Made by a program: the position numbers and the translations under genes. 9,421 bases of DNA from JBDTMC01 sp039934475 (GTDB lineage: Bacteria > Acidobacteriota > Terriglobia > Bryobacterales > Bryobacteraceae), in the NCBI GenBank assembly GCA_039934475.1, contig JBDTMC010000306.1:1-9421 (forward strand). The letters run 5' to 3'. The notes below the pieces were generated by a model. It saw nothing but the letters and a program-made list of their open reading frames with translations. It was not told the origin of the DNA and searched no databases. Position 1 is the first letter of the stretch. Each line of letters begins with the position of its first letter. Below are positions 7,225 through 9,421 of this stretch, piece by piece.

Positions 7225-7231
7225 CCTCTCC
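7225..7231 (-). promoter_or_regulatory. Ribosome binding site fixing the CpxP-like start
   Basis: On the minus strand GGAGAGG ends 10 nt before the ATG at 7214. It decides against the longer open frame that continues upstream to about 7571. Confidence 0.7.
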
Positions 7232-7242
7232 ACAACTCGATC

Positions 7243-7271
7243 TTGCCGGAGCTGTGTAAGCGCAGTATGTA
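7243..7271 (+). promoter_or_regulatory. Weak candidate promoter for the response regulator-kinase operon
   Basis: TTGCCG (7243-7248) and TATGTA (7266-7271) are separated by 17 nt and match sigma-70 elements only in part (four of six and three of six). Transcription would begin near 7278, at the edge of the GTAAA repeat, so regulator binding there could block this promoter. This is a tentative call; the true promoter of the operon may be elsewhere. Confidence 0.2.
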
Positions 7272-7292
7272 GCGGACGTAAATGTCTGTAAA
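7264..7292 (-). promoter_or_regulatory. Candidate promoter of the CpxP-like gene
   Basis: Read on the minus strand, TTTACA (7292-7287, five of six of the -35 consensus) is followed after 17 nt by CATACT (7269-7264, four of six of the -10). Transcription would start near 7257, giving a leader of about 42 nt that includes the GGAGAGG ribosome site. The -35 hexamer lies inside the GTAAA-N5-GTAAA repeat, so the regulator would touch RNA polymerase directly. Confidence 0.55.
7278..7292. promoter_or_regulatory. CpxR-box-like operator GTAAA-N5-GTAAA
   Basis: GTAAA (7278-7282) and GTAAA (7288-7292) are direct repeats separated by TGTCT. This is an exact match to the CpxR box established in E. coli (two GTAAA repeats with a short spacer, five being usual). 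It lies in the 119-nt region between the divergent CpxP-like and CpxR-like genes, where a Cpx operator is expected. On the minus strand the repeats read TTTAC and overlap the candidate -35 of the CpxP-like promoter. Binding is inferred, not shown. Confidence 0.65.
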
Positions 7293-7333
7293 TGGTTCGG
7301 ACTCGGGCCGGCGGGGCGTGCTACATATGGGCT

Positions 7334-8020
7334 GTGCGGATTCTGCTGATTGACGACGATGTGGAGTTGTGCGCGCTGTTGCGCGAATTCCTGGAGCGCG
7401 AGGGCTTTGCAGTGGAGTGCGAGCACAATGGGGCTCACGCGGTAGAGCGCACGCTGCGCGAAGCGCCGGATGTTGTGGTTCTAGACGTGATGCTGCCCGG
7501 TCTGGACGGCTTCGAGATCCTGCGGCGCCTGCGGCCGAAGAGTAAAGTGCCGATCCTGATGCTGACGGCACGCGGAGAAGATGTGGATCGGATCATCGGC
7601 CTGGAGTTGGGCGCTGATGACTATCTGCCGAAACCGTTTAATCCGCGGGAGCTGACGGCTCGCATTCGGGCGATTCTGCGGCGTACGGAACCGCGGGTAG
7701 CCACGGGTGGGCGAATTGAAGTGAACGGTATTGCATTGGATCCGGAATCGCGCGAGGTAACTGCGTACGGGCGCAAGGTAGAAGTCACCACCTTCGAGTT
7801 CGACATTCTAGAGATGCTGATGCGGGCAGCGGGGCGAGTGCTGTCGCGCGATGCCTTGATGGAGAACCTGTACAACCGCAAGGCTACGCCCTTTGACCGG
7901 TCTATCGACATGCATGTCAGCCACCTGCGTAAGAAACTGGAAACGGGTCCACCGCTGATCAAGACGATTCGCGGGGTGGGCTACCAGTTCTGCCGGACGC
8001 GGGAGGAGGGCCTGGAGTGA
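7334..8020 (+). CDS. cpxR: OmpR-family response regulator, CpxR-like
   Basis: This 228-aa two-component regulator should be phosphorylated by the kinase encoded next to it and then bind promoter DNA. The receiver domain (1-118) has acidic Asp7/Asp8, phospho-acceptor Asp51 in VVLDVMLPG, Thr78 and Lys100 in LGADDYLPKPF. The C-terminal winged helix (about 126-222) includes FEFDILEMLM and the recognition segment TPFDRSIDMHVSHLRKKL (185-202), which is nearly the same as the CpxR segment in E. coli recalled from memory. I chose the GTG at 7334 because it gives the standard MRILLIDDD start. An ATG at 7292 would add 14 atypical residues and would begin inside the GTAAA operator. No strong ribosome site precedes the GTG. 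The stop overlaps the kinase start by 4 nt (GTGA), so the two are translationally coupled. Function assignment is confident; the CpxR name rests on similarity, gene order and the operator. Confidence 0.92.
   Translation: MRILLIDDDVELCALLREFLEREGFAVECEHNGAHAVERTLREAPDVVVLDVMLPGLDGFEILRRLRPKSKVPILMLTARGEDVDRIIGLELGADDYLPKPFNPRELTARIRAILRRTEPRVATGGRIEVNGIALDPESREVTAYGRKVEVTTFEFDILEMLMRAAGRVLSRDALMENLYNRKATPFDRSIDMHVSHLRKKLETGPPLIKTIRGVGYQFCRTREEGLE
8002..8009 (+). promoter_or_regulatory. Ribosome binding site for the kinase gene
   Basis: GGAGGAGG lies inside the last codons of the regulator gene, 7 nt before the GTG at 8017. It supports that start in the GTGA overlap. Confidence 0.75.
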
Positions 8021-9327
8021 GGTCGCTGTTCGCGCGGATTTTGTTGTGGTTTGTGGTGACGATCGGCGTGACTGCGGTGGGCCTGTTCTTGACCGCCGCG
8101 GTTACGTTCACAGGGGCGCAGCCGCGCCAGACTCCGTTCGCACTCTTAGTGACGCTGCAACTGGCTGAGGCCCGCGAGGCGTACGAACGCGGGGGACAAG
8201 CGGAACTGGCAGTAAAGCTGGAGCAGTACCGCAGCGTGCTGAAACTCGGGGCGATGATGACCGATGCGAACGGGCGCGACCTGGTGAGCGGTGAGGACAG
8301 GAGCGATCTGATTCGGGCGGCGCTCGACCGGCCCCGATTCCCGTTGATGCGACAGCAAAACTTCGTACTTGCCAGACAGGACGACACGGGGAAGTATTGG
8401 TTTCTGCTGGAGCTGCCTCGCGGGCGGTTTCTGAGTTGGATGACGCATCCGCAGTTCCTACCAATCCTCGGGCTGGCCGTGCTGTTGTGCTATCTGCTGG
8501 CGTATAGCCTGACGCGGCCGGTCCGTTCGCTGCAGACGGCGGTGGACCGGTTTGGCCAGGGTGACTTAACGGCTCGCGTGCAAAGCGAGCGGAGTGATGA
8601 GCTAGGACAGTTGGCGCGGACGTTCGACCGGATGGCGGACCGGATTCAGACCCTTCTTACGGCCGAGAGGCGGCTGCTACTCGACATTTCGCACGAGCTG
8701 CGAAGCCCTTTGGCGCGCCTGGCGATTGCGGTGGAACTGGCGCGGTCTGGCGAAGATCGTAATAAGGCGTTGGACCGGATTCAGCGGGAGTCGGACCGGC
8801 TAAATGAGTTAGTCAGCGAGTTATTGCAGGTGACTCGGGCGGAGGGGGATCCTCACTCCCTGGCGTTTGAGACGGTGCATTTGGACGAGTTGCTGGGCGT
8901 GGTGGTGGAGGATGCCAGACTGGAGGCCGGGGCGCGAGGGGTAGAGGTCACGCTACAGCCTGCGGAACGGGTGACCTTTCATGGAAATCCGGAGTTGCTG
9001 CGGCGCGCGATTGAGAATGTGGTGCGAAATGCGATTCGGTATGCGCCGCCGAAAACGACGATTACGGTGTCTGTGGAGACCGGCGCAGGGGTCACAATCC
9101 GTGTGCGGGACGAGGGGCCGGGAGTGCCGGAGGGGGAGTTGCAGAGGATCTTCGATCCGTTCTACCGGGTGGCTCCGGACCGTGGCCGTCAAAGCGGCGG
9201 CGTGGGGTTAGGCCTAGCGATCGCGCGGCGCGCGGTGGAGTTGCATCAGGGCACCATTGCGGCCCGAAATGCGACGCCCGGGCTTGAAGTTAGCATCACG
9301 CTGCCAGGCAAAGGTCAGGCGAACTAG
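8017..9327 (+). CDS. cpxA: Membrane sensor histidine kinase, CpxA-like
   Basis: This 436-aa inner-membrane kinase should sense envelope stress in the periplasm and phosphorylate the adjacent regulator. The first membrane segment is about residues 8-31. A short periplasmic domain of about 110 residues follows, then a second membrane segment at about 147-165 (FLPILGLAVLLCYLLAYSL). HAMP covers about 166-215. The HisKA box DISHELRSPLARL holds phospho-acceptor His226. The ATPase domain has the N box (ENVVRNAIRYA, Asn338), G1 DEGPGV (365-370), F box IFDPFYR (378-384) and G2 GGVGLGLAI (394-402). The layout, the DISHELR box and the NIVRNALRY-like N box all fit CpxA. The periplasmic part is somewhat shorter than in E. 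coli CpxA and is not recognisably conserved, so the signal may differ. The GTG start overlaps the regulator stop and has a strong GGAGGAGG site upstream. Confidence 0.92.
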   Translation: MRSLFARILLWFVVTIGVTAVGLFLTAAVTFTGAQPRQTPFALLVTLQLAEAREAYERGGQAELAVKLEQYRSVLKLGAMMTDANGRDLVSGEDRSDLIRAALDRPRFPLMRQQNFVLARQDDTGKYWFLLELPRGRFLSWMTHPQFLPILGLAVLLCYLLAYSLTRPVRSLQTAVDRFGQGDLTARVQSERSDELGQLARTFDRMADRIQTLLTAERRLLLDISHELRSPLARLAIAVELARSGEDRNKALDRIQRESDRLNELVSELLQVTRAEGDPHSLAFETVHLDELLGVVVEDARLEAGARGVEVTLQPAERVTFHGNPELLRRAIENVVRNAIRYAPPKTTITVSVETGAGVTIRVRDEGPGVPEGELQRIFDPFYRVAPDRGRQSGGVGLGLAIARRAVELHQGTIAARNATPGLEVSITLPGKGQAN

Positions 9328-9340
9328 TACATTTCTAGTA

Positions 9341-9370
9341 TTGACCCGAGGCCCTTGGTTTTCTGATCAT
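9341..9370 (+). promoter_or_regulatory. Candidate promoter for the gene at the right edge
   Basis: TTGACC (9341-9346) and GATCAT (9365-9370, four of six of TATAAT including A2 and T6) are 18 nt apart. The expected start of transcription, near 9377, falls at the ATG of the next gene, so its mRNA might be leaderless. No clear terminator is visible between the kinase stop and this site. Confidence 0.3.
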
Positions 9371-9377
9371 TTAGCCT

Positions 9378-9421
9378 ATGAAGGTGCGTTTCCTGCCGGC
9401 AGTGTGTGCCGGCGCGGGGCT
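9378..9421 (+). CDS. Start of an unidentified gene, cut by the window edge
   Basis: An ATG at 9378 opens a frame that stays open to the end of the window: MKVRFLPAVCAGAG. The Met-Lys-x-Arg start followed by small and hydrophobic residues could be the beginning of a signal peptide, but 14 residues are too few to tell. There is no Shine-Dalgarno before it. A 6-bp hairpin, GCCGGC-N7-GCCGGC (9395-9413), lies within the first codons. The gene is 50 nt after the kinase gene and on the same strand, so it could be part of the Cpx operon or separate. No function is assigned. Confidence 0.4.
   Translation, partial: MKVRFLPAVCAGAG

Noticed and set aside
7292..7333. ATG start at 7292 for the response regulator
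   Set aside because: It would add 14 residues before the standard MRILLIDDD start and would begin on the last base of the CpxR-box-like repeat; GTG 7334 is more likely.
7215..7571. Upstream in-frame extension of the CpxP-like gene
   Set aside because: The frame is open but the extra residues are Arg/Ser/Pro-rich and overlap the regulator gene; a signal peptide and a good ribosome site at 7225-7231 place the start at 7214.

Overview
The window is a GC-rich (roughly 60% by eye), densely coded bacterial chromosomal segment with eight complete genes and the first codons of a ninth. No rRNA, tRNA, CRISPR array or transposase gene is visible. The gene types suggest a soil-type Gram-negative such as an acidobacterium: a large BTAD-AAA-TPR regulator, a BBE-type flavin oxidoreductase, a Gp49/HigA toxin-antitoxin pair and a Cpx-like envelope-stress module with a periplasmic Spy/CpxP protein. 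The phylum is inferred from general family knowledge, not from a marker gene. The CpxP-like protein and the kinase do support a cell with a periplasm.

Layout. (1) Positions 1-153 are non-coding and hold a 14-bp perfect palindrome and a 94-bp long imperfect inverted repeat just beyond the end of the first gene. (2) On the minus strand, a 1051-aa BTAD/STAND-ATPase/TPR regulator (4715 to 1560) is followed after 26 nt by an FAD-linked oxidoreductase (1533 to 154). This is probably one transcription unit in which the regulator comes first. (3) A 122-nt divergent region (4716-4837) leads on the plus strand into a toxin-first HigB/HigA-type pair whose genes overlap by 23 nt. (4) A class V PLP aminotransferase (alanine/serine-glyoxylate type) follows on the plus strand. 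(5) A Spy/CpxP-like periplasmic protein (minus) is divergent from a CpxR-like response regulator and CpxA-like kinase (plus, 4-nt overlap). (6) A new gene begins at 9378 and runs off the window.

The strongest biology is the last module. Its gene order (cpxP divergent from cpxRA) matches that of enteric bacteria, and the 119-nt divergent region contains GTAAA-N5-GTAAA, an exact match to the CpxR box known from E. coli, overlapping the -35 of a good cpxP-side promoter. The DNA-recognition segment of the regulator is almost the same as that of E. coli CpxR as I remember it. This suggests a complete, self-regulated Cpx circuit: the kinase senses envelope damage, the regulator activates the periplasmic LTxxQ protein, and that protein probably restrains the kinase. 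I did not find an obviously undescribed multi-gene system. The less ordinary items are the regulator-oxidoreductase unit, the long inverted repeat at the left edge and the conserved Cpx operator.
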